Shown here piece after piece: positions 38,735 to 47,161 of a stretch of DNA of 64,000 nucleotides (positions are counted from its first letter, which is position 1; the number at the start of each line of letters is the position of its first letter). The DNA is taken from assembly GCA_964247695.1 (NCBI GenBank), contig CAXTVI010000011.1, positions 32,843 to 96,842 on the forward strand, written 5' to 3'. The stretch comes from Lichenicoccus sp964247695. GTDB taxonomy: Bacteria; Pseudomonadota; Alphaproteobacteria; Acetobacterales; Acetobacteraceae. The position numbers were made by a program, and so were the translations under genes. The notes beneath the pieces were generated by a model. The model was not told the origin of the DNA. It searched no databases and saw nothing but the letters and a program-made list of their open reading frames with translations.

Positions 38735-39340
38735 CTACGCCACCTGGCTGAGGTCGGTCAGCGACCAGGGCTCCTCCGGATCCGGGCCGGGCTCGAGCCA
38801 CAGCGGCACGGCGTTCGGCAGCCGCACATTCGCCGGCAGGTTCATCGCCGAACGCAGCGCCCGGAACAGCGCGCCATGCGCCACGATCATCACGACCCCC
38901 TCGCCTGCTGTCGCGCGGTTGACCGCGGCAGCGGCGCGCGCCTTGAGCTCCGCGAACGGCTCTGCGCCCTCGGGGGTGTATTGTCCGGCAATCCAGCTAT
39001 CGTACCAGTCGCCCATCGGCTGGCCCTCCTGGACTCCGAAGCAGACCTCCTGCAGGTGCGGATCGACGCTCACCGAGACCTCGGGATGCCCGCTGAGAGC
39101 CATGTCGCGCGCCGCGATCTCGGCCGTGCGCAGCGCCCGTTGCAACGGCGAGGAGACGATGCGCGCGATCCGGGCGTAGCGGTCCGAGTGCTCGGCGAGG
39201 ATCCGGCCGGCCCGCTCGCCCTGCGCCAGCCCGGTTTCGTTCAGCGGAATATCGGAGCGGCCCTGCGACAGGCCGCGCGCGTTCCAGTCGGTCTCGCCAT
39301 GGCGAAGGTACCAGAACTTCCTGGACTCGAGCAGTGCCAT
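38735..39340 (-). CDS. Histidine phosphatase family protein
   Basis: A 201-residue phosphoglycerate mutase-like phosphatase. YLRHGETDWN holds the phospho-accepting His, SSPLQRALRTAEIAA the second basic cluster and VMIVAHGALFRALRSAM the second catalytic His. The substrate is not predictable. Its ATG at 39340 lies 12 bp after the prs stop, so it is part of the same transcript. Confidence 0.87.
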   Translation of the reverse strand: MALLESRKFWYLRHGETDWNARGLSQGRSDIPLNETGLAQGERAGRILAEHSDRYARIARIVSSPLQRALRTAEIAARDMALSGHPEVSVSVDPHLQEVCFGVQEGQPMGDWYDSWIAGQYTPEGAEPFAELKARAAAAVNRATAGEGVVMIVAHGALFRALRSAMNLPANVRLPNAVPLWLEPGPDPEEPWSLTDLSQVA

Positions 39341-39352
39341 CGGTCGCTCCCC

Positions 39353-40285
39353 CTAGTCGAACAACGAGCTGACGGAGCTCTCGTCGGAGATCGCCCGCAT
39401 CGCGTTCGCGAGCAGCTGCGCGATGCTGATCTGGCGGACGTTGGCGGAGAGGCGCACCGCTTCGGTGCCGAGGATGCTGTCGGTGATGGTCATCATCTCG
39501 ATCGGCGAGGAGGCGACACGGGCGACGGCGCCGCCGGTTAGTACGCCGTGGGTGACATAGGCGCTGACCGAACTGGCCCCGGAGCCGATCAGCGCACCCG
39601 CCGCATTGCACAGCGAGCCGCCGCTGTCGATGATGTCGTCGACCAGGATGCAGTGCCGCTTCCCCACGTCGCCGATGACGTTCATCACCTCGGAGACGCC
39701 GGCGCGCTCGCGGCGCTTGTCGATGATGGCAAGGTCGGTGTTGAGCCGCTTGGCAAGCTGGCGCGCCCGCACCACACCGCCGACGTCGGGCGAGACGATC
39801 ATCAGGTCGCGCGCCGGATAGCGCTCGCGGATGTCGCGGGTGAACAAGGGCGCCGCGAACAGGTTGTCGACCGGAATGTCGAAGAAGCCCTGGATCTGGC
39901 CGGCATGCAGGTCCATCGTCAGCACCCGGTTGGCGCCGGCCTCGACGATCAGGTTGGCCACCAGCTTGGCGCTGATCGGCGTGCGCGGACCCGACTTCCG
40001 GTCCTGCCTGGCGTAGCCGAAATACGGCATCACCGCGGTGATCCGCCGGGCCGAGCCGCGTCGCAGCGCGTCCAGCATGATCAGCAGTTCCATCAGGTTG
40101 TCGTTGGTCGGGTAGCAGGTGCTCTGCACCACGAACACGTCCTCGCCGCGGACGTTCTCCTGGATCTCGACGAAGATCTCCATGTCGGCGAAGCGCCGGA
40201 CCAGGGCGCGGCACAAGGGGAGGTTGAGCGCCGCGGCGACCGCTTCCGCCAGCGGCCGGTTGCTGTTGCAGGCAACGATCTTCAT
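39353..40285 (-). CDS. prs: Ribose-phosphate pyrophosphokinase
   Basis: A 310-residue PRPP synthase making phosphoribosyl pyrophosphate for purine, pyrimidine, histidine and NAD synthesis. ENVRGEDVFVVQSTCYPTNDNLMELL, RTPISAKLVANL and the PRPP loop MIVSPDVGGVVRARQLAK are visible. CILVDDIIDSGGSLCNAA is the PRPP-binding signature. Length and motifs match class I enzymes. It precedes the histidine phosphatase gene and follows the lipoprotein gene by 49 bp. Confidence 0.95.
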   Translation of the reverse strand: MKIVACNSNRPLAEAVAAALNLPLCRALVRRFADMEIFVEIQENVRGEDVFVVQSTCYPTNDNLMELLIMLDALRRGSARRITAVMPYFGYARQDRKSGPRTPISAKLVANLIVEAGANRVLTMDLHAGQIQGFFDIPVDNLFAAPLFTRDIRERYPARDLMIVSPDVGGVVRARQLAKRLNTDLAIIDKRRERAGVSEVMNVIGDVGKRHCILVDDIIDSGGSLCNAAGALIGSGASSVSAYVTHGVLTGGAVARVASSPIEMMTITDSILGTEAVRLSANVRQISIAQLLANAMRAISDESSVSSLFD

Positions 40286-40334
40286 CTCGGCGGCTCCGGA
40301 ACGCCGCGCCTTCTAGCAACAGGTCACATCACTG

Positions 40335-41279
40335 TCACGCCTTCGGAGGGGTGGTCCCCTGCGGCGGCGCGCCGGTTTTCGGAGGCGGGATCGGCTTGTG
40401 CGCGCGGCCGGAATTGTTGGTGATCACCTGGCGCACCCCGCCGGCGGCTTCCCGCGCGACCACCACGGCGATGTCACCCCAGTAGGTATCCAGCGTGTGC
40501 GCCGGGATGTCATTCAGCTGCGCCACCTTGCCGGCCTCCGTTTCGCCTCCTGTGTCGGCAGCGCGGGTGACGGTCCAGACGATCTCGACATGATCGGTCT
40601 TCGGATCGAGGTGCTTCACGCTCACGACGCCGCGCAGGACGAAGTCGGCGTCCGTGGGGGTGTTCTGGATGACGTTGCCGCCATCGGGCAGCGACCGGGC
40701 CATCTGCCGGGCCAGGGAAATGTCGCCGTCGCCCGGCGCTCCGGTGACACCGGTGAAATACACCTTGGCGGGCCGGTTCATCAGGCTGTGCGGGTCGGTC
40801 TGCATCTGTGCCGCCTGGATGCCGGTCAGCAGGTCGGCGAGCTTGGGTCCGGCTTCCTGCGCCGCCGCTGCCAGCGCCTGCTTGTCGCCCGCGGCCCACG
40901 GGCGCTCTGCGACCGGCGCCCCCTGTACGCTGCCGCGCAGGTCGTTGCCGGGCCCGAAGACGCTGTAGCTCGGCACCACACCGCCGGGCTGAACGGTCGC
41001 CGCGATCTGCAGCCGCCAGTCGCCGGGCCTCGCCGCCTGCTGCACCGCGGGCACCTCCTGCGCCAGCAGGGACTGCGCGACGTCGTCTGCGAACACGGTG
41101 GCGTCCGCCGCCGGCAGCAGCGCCGCGCCCGGCGCCGGTACCGCGAGTCGCGTCGGCGGCGGCACCGCGAGGCGCGGCCCGATCCCGCCCGGATCGCCGG
41201 CGAAGGGATGCGGCAGGTCGCCGCAGGCCGTGAGCAGCAGCAGCCCCGCCATCCCCAACGCGCTCTCGATCGGCCTCAT
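40335..41279 (-). CDS. Predicted lipoprotein, hypothetical
   Basis: A 314-residue protein with a lipoprotein signal (MRPIESALGMAGLLLLTACGDLPHP; lipobox L-T-A-C). A proline-rich segment follows, then a mixed alpha/beta domain (DWRLQIAATVQPGGVVPSYSVFGPGNDLRG and ADFVLRGVVSVKHLDPKTDHVEIVWTVTRA). I do not recognise a named family. It starts inside the pgeF stop (ATGA at 41276-41279), so it is translationally coupled to it. The tail is rich in Pro and Thr. Confidence 0.7.
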   Translation of the reverse strand: MRPIESALGMAGLLLLTACGDLPHPFAGDPGGIGPRLAVPPPTRLAVPAPGAALLPAADATVFADDVAQSLLAQEVPAVQQAARPGDWRLQIAATVQPGGVVPSYSVFGPGNDLRGSVQGAPVAERPWAAGDKQALAAAAQEAGPKLADLLTGIQAAQMQTDPHSLMNRPAKVYFTGVTGAPGDGDISLARQMARSLPDGGNVIQNTPTDADFVLRGVVSVKHLDPKTDHVEIVWTVTRAADTGGETEAGKVAQLNDIPAHTLDTYWGDIAVVVAREAAGGVRQVITNNSGRAHKPIPPPKTGAPPQGTTPPKA

Positions 41280-42094
41280 GCCGGCGCACCCGGGACGATG
41301 ACCGAGATCTGGTGGCCGATCGCGCCGCCGCCGGCGAGCGTGCGGCGGCGGTGGCTGAAGAACCGCGTCGTGTCGGTCAGCGTGTCGCAGCCGAGCGCCG
41401 CGGCATGGACGCCACATGCCTGCAGCCGGGCCACACAGTAACCTGGCAGGTCGAACTGCAGATGGCCTGGGCGTAAGCCCGGCGAGAAGAACCGTTCCGC
41501 CTCGAAACCCGCCTGCGTCACCGCGTCGCGCAGATCCTCGCCGACCTCGTAGGATGCGGCGCCGATGCACGGACCCACCGCCGCCGCGATGGCCTCCCGT
41601 GCGGCACCCAGCTCCAGCATCGCCCGCACCGTCGCCTCCAGCACGCCCGCCGCCGCCCCGCGCCAGCCGGCATGCACCGCCGCCACCACGCCGCGCGCAC
41701 GGTCGGCCAGCAGCACCGGGCCGCAATCGGCGGTGATGATGCCGAGCGCCAGCCCGGGGTGCCGGCTCGCCATCGCATCGGCGCGCGGCCCCGCGCCGGG
41801 CTGCCAGGGCTCCGCGACGATGACGCACTCGGTGCCGTGCACCTGGGTCAGGCCGAGCAGCCTCGCCGGGGCCACCCCCATTGACGCCGCGACGCGAGCC
41901 CGGTTCTCGACCAGCGCGGCCGGTGCGTCGCCGGAGTTGAGGCTGCAGTTCAGGCTCTCGTACGGACCCTGCGAGACGCCGCCCGCCCTGGTGAAGAAGC
42001 CATGTCGGACGCCGTCCAGCAGTGGGCTGGCGAGAAAGGGGGGCAGCGGGCTGGCGAGAGGCGGCCGTCCGGTATCGGGAGCATGCGATGTCAA
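41276..42094 (-). CDS. pgeF: Peptidoglycan editing factor PgeF (YfiH, multicopper polyphenol oxidase family)
   Basis: A 272-residue protein with the family motifs FFTRAGGVSQGPYESLN, TQVHGTECVIVAEP, ITADCGPVLLAD (His/Cys metal ligands), AAVHAGWRGAAAGVLEATV and AAVGPCIGAASYEVG. The family removes wrongly incorporated amino acids from muropeptides in E. coli. The start is a TTG at 42094 that overlaps the midA stop as TTGA, with AGGAGG about eight bases upstream. Confidence 0.88.
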   Translation of the reverse strand: MTSHAPDTGRPPLASPLPPFLASPLLDGVRHGFFTRAGGVSQGPYESLNCSLNSGDAPAALVENRARVAASMGVAPARLLGLTQVHGTECVIVAEPWQPGAGPRADAMASRHPGLALGIITADCGPVLLADRARGVVAAVHAGWRGAAAGVLEATVRAMLELGAAREAIAAAVGPCIGAASYEVGEDLRDAVTQAGFEAERFFSPGLRPGHLQFDLPGYCVARLQACGVHAAALGCDTLTDTTRFFSHRRRTLAGGGAIGHQISVIVPGAPA

Positions 42095-43107
42095 GCTGAT
42101 ACCTCCTCGAAGCCAGGCGGCACCGGCAGTGCCGGGTGACAAAAGGCAATCGCCTTGAACAGGCTGCCCATGCGCGCCGGGTCCGCCAGCCGGTGCGCCG
42201 CCTCGACCAGCGCGCCGCCCTGGCCCACCGGCTGCGCCTGCGCGAGCCGCTCGATCCGGGCGAACAGGCCCAGCGTCGACAGGAAGCGGCCCTGCGGCAG
42301 CGGGCCGTATGGCACGGCGTCGCCGGCCACGGCCCGCAGCGCCGGGAAGTCGACATGGGCGGTGAGATCCGCCTCGCCCGGCGCCAGCAGCGGATCGCAC
42401 GGCGCACCGTCCCGTAGCGCCTGCAGCGTGTCGCCGTGGCCCGGCACCCCGGGACCGTAATCCAGGAACAGGGCCACTCCGCCCTGTCGGGCGAGCCTGC
42501 GGCAGAGCCGGTCAACCAGCCCCAGCGCCGGCTCGCAGAGCTCGATCGTGCCGCCGTCCGGGACACGCTCGAGACGATCCCGCGGCAGCGGCGGCTCGCC
42601 GCAGGCCGTCAGTTCGTAGCCGTGGGCGCCGACCTGGCGTTCGCACCATCCGTCACCCTGGCGCACGAACTGCCGGATCGGCAGGGCATCGAGGAACTCG
42701 TTGGCAAGCAGGATGAGCGGGCCGTCCGGCAGCGCCTCGGTCGTGTCGTGCCACACCGGCACGGCATGACCAATCAGGGCTTGGGCCTGCACAGCACGCA
42801 GCCGCGGCGAGGTCTCGATCAGATGCAGCCGCAGCGCGGCGGCGAAATCCGGAGCCAGTCGCCCGACCAGGCGCAAGGCGTCCGCCATCAGGGTGCCGCG
42901 GCCCGGCCCTGCTTCCGCGACGATCACCGGATCCGGCCGCCCCATCGACCGCCATACCACCGCAGCCCACGCGCCGAGGATCTCGCCGAAGACCTGGCTG
43001 ATCTCAGGCGCGGTGGTGAAATCGGCGAACGGATCGTGGCCGGCATAGTAGGCGGCGTTGGCGCGCGCCATGAACCGGTCGAGCCGCTCGGAAACCGGCG
43101 CGGTCAA
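42091..43107 (-). CDS. Class I SAM-dependent methyltransferase, MidA/NDUFAF7 family
   Basis: A 338-residue protein with FADFTTAPEISQVFGEILGAW, the SAM motif VAEAGPGRGTLMADALRL, LIETSPRLRAVQ and LILLANEFLDALPIRQFV. These are the MidA/NDUFAF7 hallmarks; the family methylates an arginine of a complex I subunit in eukaryotes. The start is a TTG at 43107 overlapping the lgt stop (TTGA). This gives a slightly short N-terminus, so a start further upstream is not excluded but lacks an ATG. Confidence 0.87.
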   Translation of the reverse strand: MTAPVSERLDRFMARANAAYYAGHDPFADFTTAPEISQVFGEILGAWAAVVWRSMGRPDPVIVAEAGPGRGTLMADALRLVGRLAPDFAAALRLHLIETSPRLRAVQAQALIGHAVPVWHDTTEALPDGPLILLANEFLDALPIRQFVRQGDGWCERQVGAHGYELTACGEPPLPRDRLERVPDGGTIELCEPALGLVDRLCRRLARQGGVALFLDYGPGVPGHGDTLQALRDGAPCDPLLAPGEADLTAHVDFPALRAVAGDAVPYGPLPQGRFLSTLGLFARIERLAQAQPVGQGGALVEAAHRLADPARMGSLFKAIAFCHPALPVPPGFEEVSA

Positions 43108-43916
43108 GCCGGCACCGGTCGCCTGAGCCGGGCGTTCAGCATGAGGGCGAGGCCGACCACCAGCATCGGCAGCGACAGCACCTGCCCCATGGTGATGCCG
43201 AAGGAGAAATACCCGAGAAAGGCGTCCGGCTGCCGGAACAGCTCGCCGACCGTGCGCGCCACCGCGTAGCCGGCCAGGAACGCGCCGGACAGGAAGCCCG
43301 GCCGCATCCGCACCGACCGCCGGCTGGCCAGGGCCAGCAGGATGGAAAACAGCAGCACGCCCTCCAGCAACGCCTCGTAGAGCTCGGACGGGTGCCGTGG
43401 GACGTTGTCTACGTTGGGAAAGATCATCGCCCAAGGCAGCGAGGGGGGCGCCGGCCGGCCCCACAGCTCGCCATTGATGAAGTTGGCGACGCGGCCGAAG
43501 CCGAGCCCGATCGGCACCACCGTGCAGAGCCGGTCGGCAAACGGCAGCAGCGGAATGCGTCGCCGCCAGGTGAACAGCAGCAGGGCGGTGATCACCCCCA
43601 GCGCGCCGCCATGGAAGCTCATGCCGCCGTGCCAGAGCTCCAGCATCGCCGCCGGATGGCTGAAGTACAGGCCGGGCTGGTAGAACAGGACGTAGCCGAG
43701 CCGGCCGCCGAGCACGACGCCCAGTGTCGCCCAGGTCAGGAAGTCGTCGACCTCCAGCGGCGTCGCCGCCACCGGTGTCCAGGCCGCGAGCCGGCGCATC
43801 ACCCGCCAGCCGATCACCAGGCTGACAATGTAGGCCAGCGCGTACCACCGGATGGCGAACGGGCCCAGATGCACCAGCACCGGGTCGAACTGCGGGAAAA
43901 TCAGTACAGGCAGCAT
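43104..43916 (-). CDS. lgt: Prolipoprotein diacylglyceryl transferase
   Basis: A 270-residue integral membrane enzyme that adds diacylglycerol to the lipobox cysteine of prolipoproteins. About seven hydrophobic segments are present. The signature GRVANFINGELWGR is complete, with GGRLGYVLFYQPGLYF before it and MSFHGGALGVI. It lies 37 bp downstream of the heptose epimerase gene and is followed by midA and pgeF. Confidence 0.95.
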   Translation of the reverse strand: MLPVLIFPQFDPVLVHLGPFAIRWYALAYIVSLVIGWRVMRRLAAWTPVAATPLEVDDFLTWATLGVVLGGRLGYVLFYQPGLYFSHPAAMLELWHGGMSFHGGALGVITALLLFTWRRRIPLLPFADRLCTVVPIGLGFGRVANFINGELWGRPAPPSLPWAMIFPNVDNVPRHPSELYEALLEGVLLFSILLALASRRSVRMRPGFLSGAFLAGYAVARTVGELFRQPDAFLGYFSFGITMGQVLSLPMLVVGLALMLNARLRRPVPA

Positions 43917-43953
43917 CGCGCGGTCCGGCTGGTGGATGGTCTGCGGGGAATGA

Positions 43954-44949
43954 TCAGAGAAAGGGATCGTCGCGCAGGAGGTGGTCCTGCACATAGCGCG
44001 CGACACCGGCCTCCAGCGAGGTGAACTGCCGGTCGTAGCCGGCTGCCCGCAACCGGCCCATGTTGGCCTGGGTGAAGGACTGGTACTGCCCGTGCAGGGC
44101 GGCCGGCATGTCGATGAACTCGATGCGCTCCGGGGTACCGGCCGCCTCGCAGACGGCACGGGCAAGGTCGAGATAGCTGCGCGCGACGCCGGTGCCGCAG
44201 TTGAACAGGCCGCTGACGCCGGGATGCTCGAGCAGCCAGAGCATGATCTCCACGATGTCGCCGACCCAGATGAAGTCGCGACTCTGCGCGCCGTCGGCGA
44301 GCCCGGGCCGGTCCGACCGGAACAGCCGCGCCGGTCCGCCAGCGGCGATCTCGTCGTACTTGACCTTCACCACCGAGATCATGCTGCCCTTGTGCAGCTC
44401 GTTCGGGCCGTAGACGTTGAAGAATTTGAGCCCCGCCCATTGCGGTGGGTGCGGTTCGCCGCGCGCGAGCCGGGCCATCACCTGCAGGTCGAAGGCATGC
44501 TTGGTGAAACCGTACAGATTGAGCGGTCGCAGGCGGTCGAGCCGCGCCGGATCGTCGTCGAACGTGTCCGCCCCTGAGGCCGCGCCGTACGTCGCCGCCG
44601 AAGAGGCATACAGGAACGGCACCTGGCGCTCGGTGCACCAGTCCCAGAGCCGGCGCGACAGCTCCACGTTGGTCTGCCACGCGAGGTCGCCGTCCCGGGC
44701 GATGGTCTCGCTGATCGCGCCGAGATGCACGACAGCCTGCAGCGGAGGGAGCCGCAGGCCGTCCATCTCCGCCAGGAAGCCGTCGAGCGCCTCCGGAGGG
44801 ACGATCCGCTCCGGCGGGTGCCGGGCCAGATTGCGCCACTTGCCGCCGCTGCCCAGCCAGTCGGAGACGATGGTGGGCTGGCCGGCTGTTGCCAGCGCCG
44901 CCTGCAGGCAGGAGCCGATGAAGCCGGCACCGCCGGTGATGAGGATCAT
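43954..44949 (-). CDS. rfaD: ADP-L-glycero-D-manno-heptose 6-epimerase
   Basis: A 331-residue extended SDR that epimerises ADP-heptose for the LPS inner core. ITGGAGFIGSCLQAAL (NAD binding), ASSAATYGAASG and the YGFTKHAFD catalytic Tyr/Lys are visible. FFNVYGPNELHKG and HGQYQSFTQANMGRLRAAGYD are typical RfaD segments. The ATG at 44949 is the first codon of the Rossmann motif. It is divergent from ubiK across about 120 bp. Confidence 0.92.
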   Translation of the reverse strand: MILITGGAGFIGSCLQAALATAGQPTIVSDWLGSGGKWRNLARHPPERIVPPEALDGFLAEMDGLRLPPLQAVVHLGAISETIARDGDLAWQTNVELSRRLWDWCTERQVPFLYASSAATYGAASGADTFDDDPARLDRLRPLNLYGFTKHAFDLQVMARLARGEPHPPQWAGLKFFNVYGPNELHKGSMISVVKVKYDEIAAGGPARLFRSDRPGLADGAQSRDFIWVGDIVEIMLWLLEHPGVSGLFNCGTGVARSYLDLARAVCEAAGTPERIEFIDMPAALHGQYQSFTQANMGRLRAAGYDRQFTSLEAGVARYVQDHLLRDDPFL

Positions 44950-45070
44950 GGCCGGCCTTATATCGGGTCGCACCTGGGCTCGCAAAACCGCGCCGGAAAC
45001 CGCGCGATTGCGATTGGCAGATCGGCTTGCCGGCACGATATCCCCTAGCACAGGGCACGGGAGCCGGATC

Positions 45071-45478
45071 ATGGTCGAGCGCAGCAAGTTCTTCGACGAC
45101 ATCGCGGGTGTTGCAGGAGGTGCCTTCTCGGCCATCGCCGGCATCGGCGAGGAGCTCGGAGCTCTGGTCCGCACCCGGGTCGACGAGGCTCTGGCCTCTC
45201 TCTCGCTGGTGCGTCGGGAGGAATTCGAGGTGGTGAGCGAACTGGCGGCCCAGGCGCGGGCCGGCCAGGAGGCCGCCGACCTCAGGATCGCCACCCTCGA
45301 GGCGCGCCTGGACGGCCATCTCGCGGCGCTGCGCGCGACTCCTCAGGCGGATGCGGATGGCACGCCGGCGCCCTTGCCGTCGGACGCGCCCGGTGAGACT
45401 GCAGACAGCGAAGGGGTGCCTCCGGCCGCACATGACCCGCACGCCAGCCACGGCGCGCCAGGCGGGCCGCCGGGCTAG
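45071..45478 (+). CDS. ubiK: Ubiquinone biosynthesis accessory factor UbiK-like protein
   Basis: A 135-residue protein with the UbiK (BMFP) pattern. A helical N-terminus (FFDDIAGVAGGAFSAIAGIGEELGALVRTRVDEALASL) is followed by VRREEFEVVSELAAQARAGQEAADLRIATLEARL, a coiled coil. The C-terminal tail is Pro/Ala/His-rich and longer than in most homologues. UbiK helps late ubiquinone hydroxylation steps. The ATG at 45071 follows a short leader. Confidence 0.85.
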   Translation: MVERSKFFDDIAGVAGGAFSAIAGIGEELGALVRTRVDEALASLSLVRREEFEVVSELAAQARAGQEAADLRIATLEARLDGHLAALRATPQADADGTPAPLPSDAPGETADSEGVPPAAHDPHASHGAPGGPPG

Positions 45479-45511
45479 GAACCGGGGGGTTTTCCCTTAG
45501 AACCTTGATGT

Positions 45512-45540
45512 GGCTTGCAGTGCACGCACGGCATCCATAG
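45512..45540 (+). promoter_or_regulatory. Possible sigma-70 promoter before the YbjN-like gene
   Basis: TTGCAG (45512-45517), a 17 bp spacer and TAGGCT (45535-45540) in the 190 bp leader of the YbjN-like gene. A GC-rich hairpin (GGCCCGGATCGCGCCGGGCC-like, about 45627-45648) lies further down before the start codon. Both are read by eye and weak. Confidence 0.3.
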
Positions 45541-45668
45541 GCTGAGCTCGGGGGTCAACCTCCCGGGCAGGGGCGCGGCGCGAACGCCGGAGTCGCATCC
45601 CACCGCCCGACACGCAGACGTAGGGGCCCGGATCGCGCCGGGCCTTCCTCCACATTGGGGAGCCCCGC

Positions 45669-46172
45669 ATGCCTGCTCTGACAATCGAGAGCCAGCCCAC
45701 CGCCGCCAACCCGCTCGACCTGATGGAACAGATCGTGGGCGGCTATGACTGGACCTTCGACCGCCGGACCGACACCGAGATGGCTGTCGAGGCCCCCGGC
45801 AAATGGTGCGATTACGGGCTCTATTTCTCGTGGTCGCGCGAGATCAGCGCGATGCACTTCACCTGCGCCTTCGACCTCAAGGTACCCGCCTCGCAGCGCC
45901 GCGCCCTGTTCGAGCTGCTGGCGCTGGCCAACGAGCGGCTCTGGATCGGCCATTTCGGCATGGATCCGGATGACGGCATGCCGCTGTTCCGCCATTCGGT
46001 CCTGCTTCGCGGTGCTCCGGGCGCCTCCGCCGAGAGCCTCGAGGACATGGTGGACATCGCCATCACCGAGTGCGAGCGGTTCTATCCGGCCTTCCAGTTC
46101 GTGCTGTGGGGCGGCAAGTCGCCGACCGATGCCCTGGAAGCCGCCATGCTGGAATGCGCTGGCGAAGCCTGA
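45669..46172 (+). CDS. YbjN domain-containing protein
   Basis: A 167-residue protein of the YbjN family, with WTFDRRTDTEMAVEAPGKWCDYGLYFSWS near the N-terminus and WIGHFGMDPDDGMPLFRHSVLL in the middle. ITECERFYPAFQFVLWGGKSP follows. The family is linked to type III secretion chaperone-like folds, and its E. coli member to motility and stress; its function is unsettled. The TGA stop (46170-46172) is the first triplet of repeat copy A. proC begins 169 bp later on the same strand. Confidence 0.85.
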   Translation: MPALTIESQPTAANPLDLMEQIVGGYDWTFDRRTDTEMAVEAPGKWCDYGLYFSWSREISAMHFTCAFDLKVPASQRRALFELLALANERLWIGHFGMDPDDGMPLFRHSVLLRGAPGASAESLEDMVDIAITECERFYPAFQFVLWGGKSPTDALEAAMLECAGEA

Positions 46173-46336
46173 GAGGTCGTTCGAGAATGCACTACGGCGG
46201 TCATCCGACGCGGCTTCCTGCGCTTCCGGTGCTCACGGCCAAGGAGGCCGCTCCGCCTCGGTTCTCGGAAGCCACGACGGGCGGCGCCAAGCTGGCGCCT
46301 CTGACTCGCCTTGGCACATTCTCGAACGACCTCTGA
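46170..46336 (+). repeat. Intergenic repeat element, copy A (complete, paired ends)
   Basis: Starts at the TGA of the YbjN-like gene and ends 4 bp before the proC ATG. The ends form a perfect 17 bp inverted repeat, GAGGTCGTTCGAGAATG at 46173-46189 and its complement at 46317-46333. Extending outward, the flanks TGA and TCA also nearly pair. The core CTACGGCGGTCATCC begins 19 bp after the stop codon. The middle holds CCGGTGCTCACGGCCAAGG and GGCGCCAAGCTGGCGCC, which can fold into internal hairpins. The core matches copies B and C. Confidence 0.85.
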
Positions 46337-46340
46337 ACTC

Positions 46341-47138
46341 ATGCTGATCCCGCCGCTGCTGCTGATCGGTTGCGGCCGCATGGGCAACGCGCTGCTCCGC
46401 GGTTGGGAAGCACAGGGACTATCATCCTCGGTAGTGGTTGACCCGGGGGCGGCCGTGGTGCCTCCACCGCATCTCAAGGTCGATGACGCGAGCTTAGTAC
46501 CGGTCTCCTTCAAGCCGGAGATCGTCATCCTGGCGGTGAAGCCGCAGACGGTGGATGCCATTCTTCCGTTGGTCGTGCCGTTCGTGCGCGACGCCATAGT
46601 GCTGTCGATCATGGCGGGGCGCTCCATCTCCGGTTTGGCCAGCGCACTCGGCGGTGACGTCGCGATCGTGCGGGCGATGCCGAACACGCCGGCGGCGATC
46701 GGGCGCGGGATCACGGTCGCCTGCGCGGGACCCGGCGTACGGGCGCCGCAGCGTGAATTGTGCGCGCGGCTGCTGGCGGCAGCGGGGGCGGCCGCCTGGG
46801 TCGAAAACGAGGCGTTGCTGGATCCGGTGACCGCGCTCTCCGGCAGCGGTCCCGCCTACGTCTTCCTGCTGGCCGAGCTGCTGGAGGCGGCCGGGATCGA
46901 ACAGGGACTGCCGCCCGCGCTCGCTCGGCAGCTCGCCCGGCTGACGGTCAGCGGCGCCGGTGCGCTGCTCGATGCCTCTCCTGACGAGGATGCGTGCGCA
47001 TTGCGGCGTGCGGTCACCAGCTCGGGGGGCACCACGGCAAGTGCCCTCGACATCCTTATGGGTCCGACGGCGTGGCCGGCCTCGATCCCGGCGGCGATCG
47101 AGGCGGCAACGCAGCGATCGCGGGCATTGGCGCGTTAA
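46341..47138 (+). CDS. proC: Pyrroline-5-carboxylate reductase
   Basis: A 265-residue enzyme for the last step of proline synthesis. LLIGCGRMGNALLRGW binds NAD(P)H; VIVAVKPQTVDA-like (VILAVKPQTVDAI) and MPNTPAAIGRGITVACAG follow. The C-terminal signature LSGSGPAYVFLLAELLEAAG, then VTSSGGTTASALDIL, is complete. The ATG at 46341 is used, 4 bp after repeat copy A; a TTG at 46311 would start inside the element. Confidence 0.94.
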   Translation: MLIPPLLLIGCGRMGNALLRGWEAQGLSSSVVVDPGAAVVPPPHLKVDDASLVPVSFKPEIVILAVKPQTVDAILPLVVPFVRDAIVLSIMAGRSISGLASALGGDVAIVRAMPNTPAAIGRGITVACAGPGVRAPQRELCARLLAAAGAAAWVENEALLDPVTALSGSGPAYVFLLAELLEAAGIEQGLPPALARQLARLTVSGAGALLDASPDEDACALRRAVTSSGGTTASALDILMGPTAWPASIPAAIEAATQRSRALAR

Positions 47139-47161
47139 GCCGGAAACGGCCGGAAACCAAG

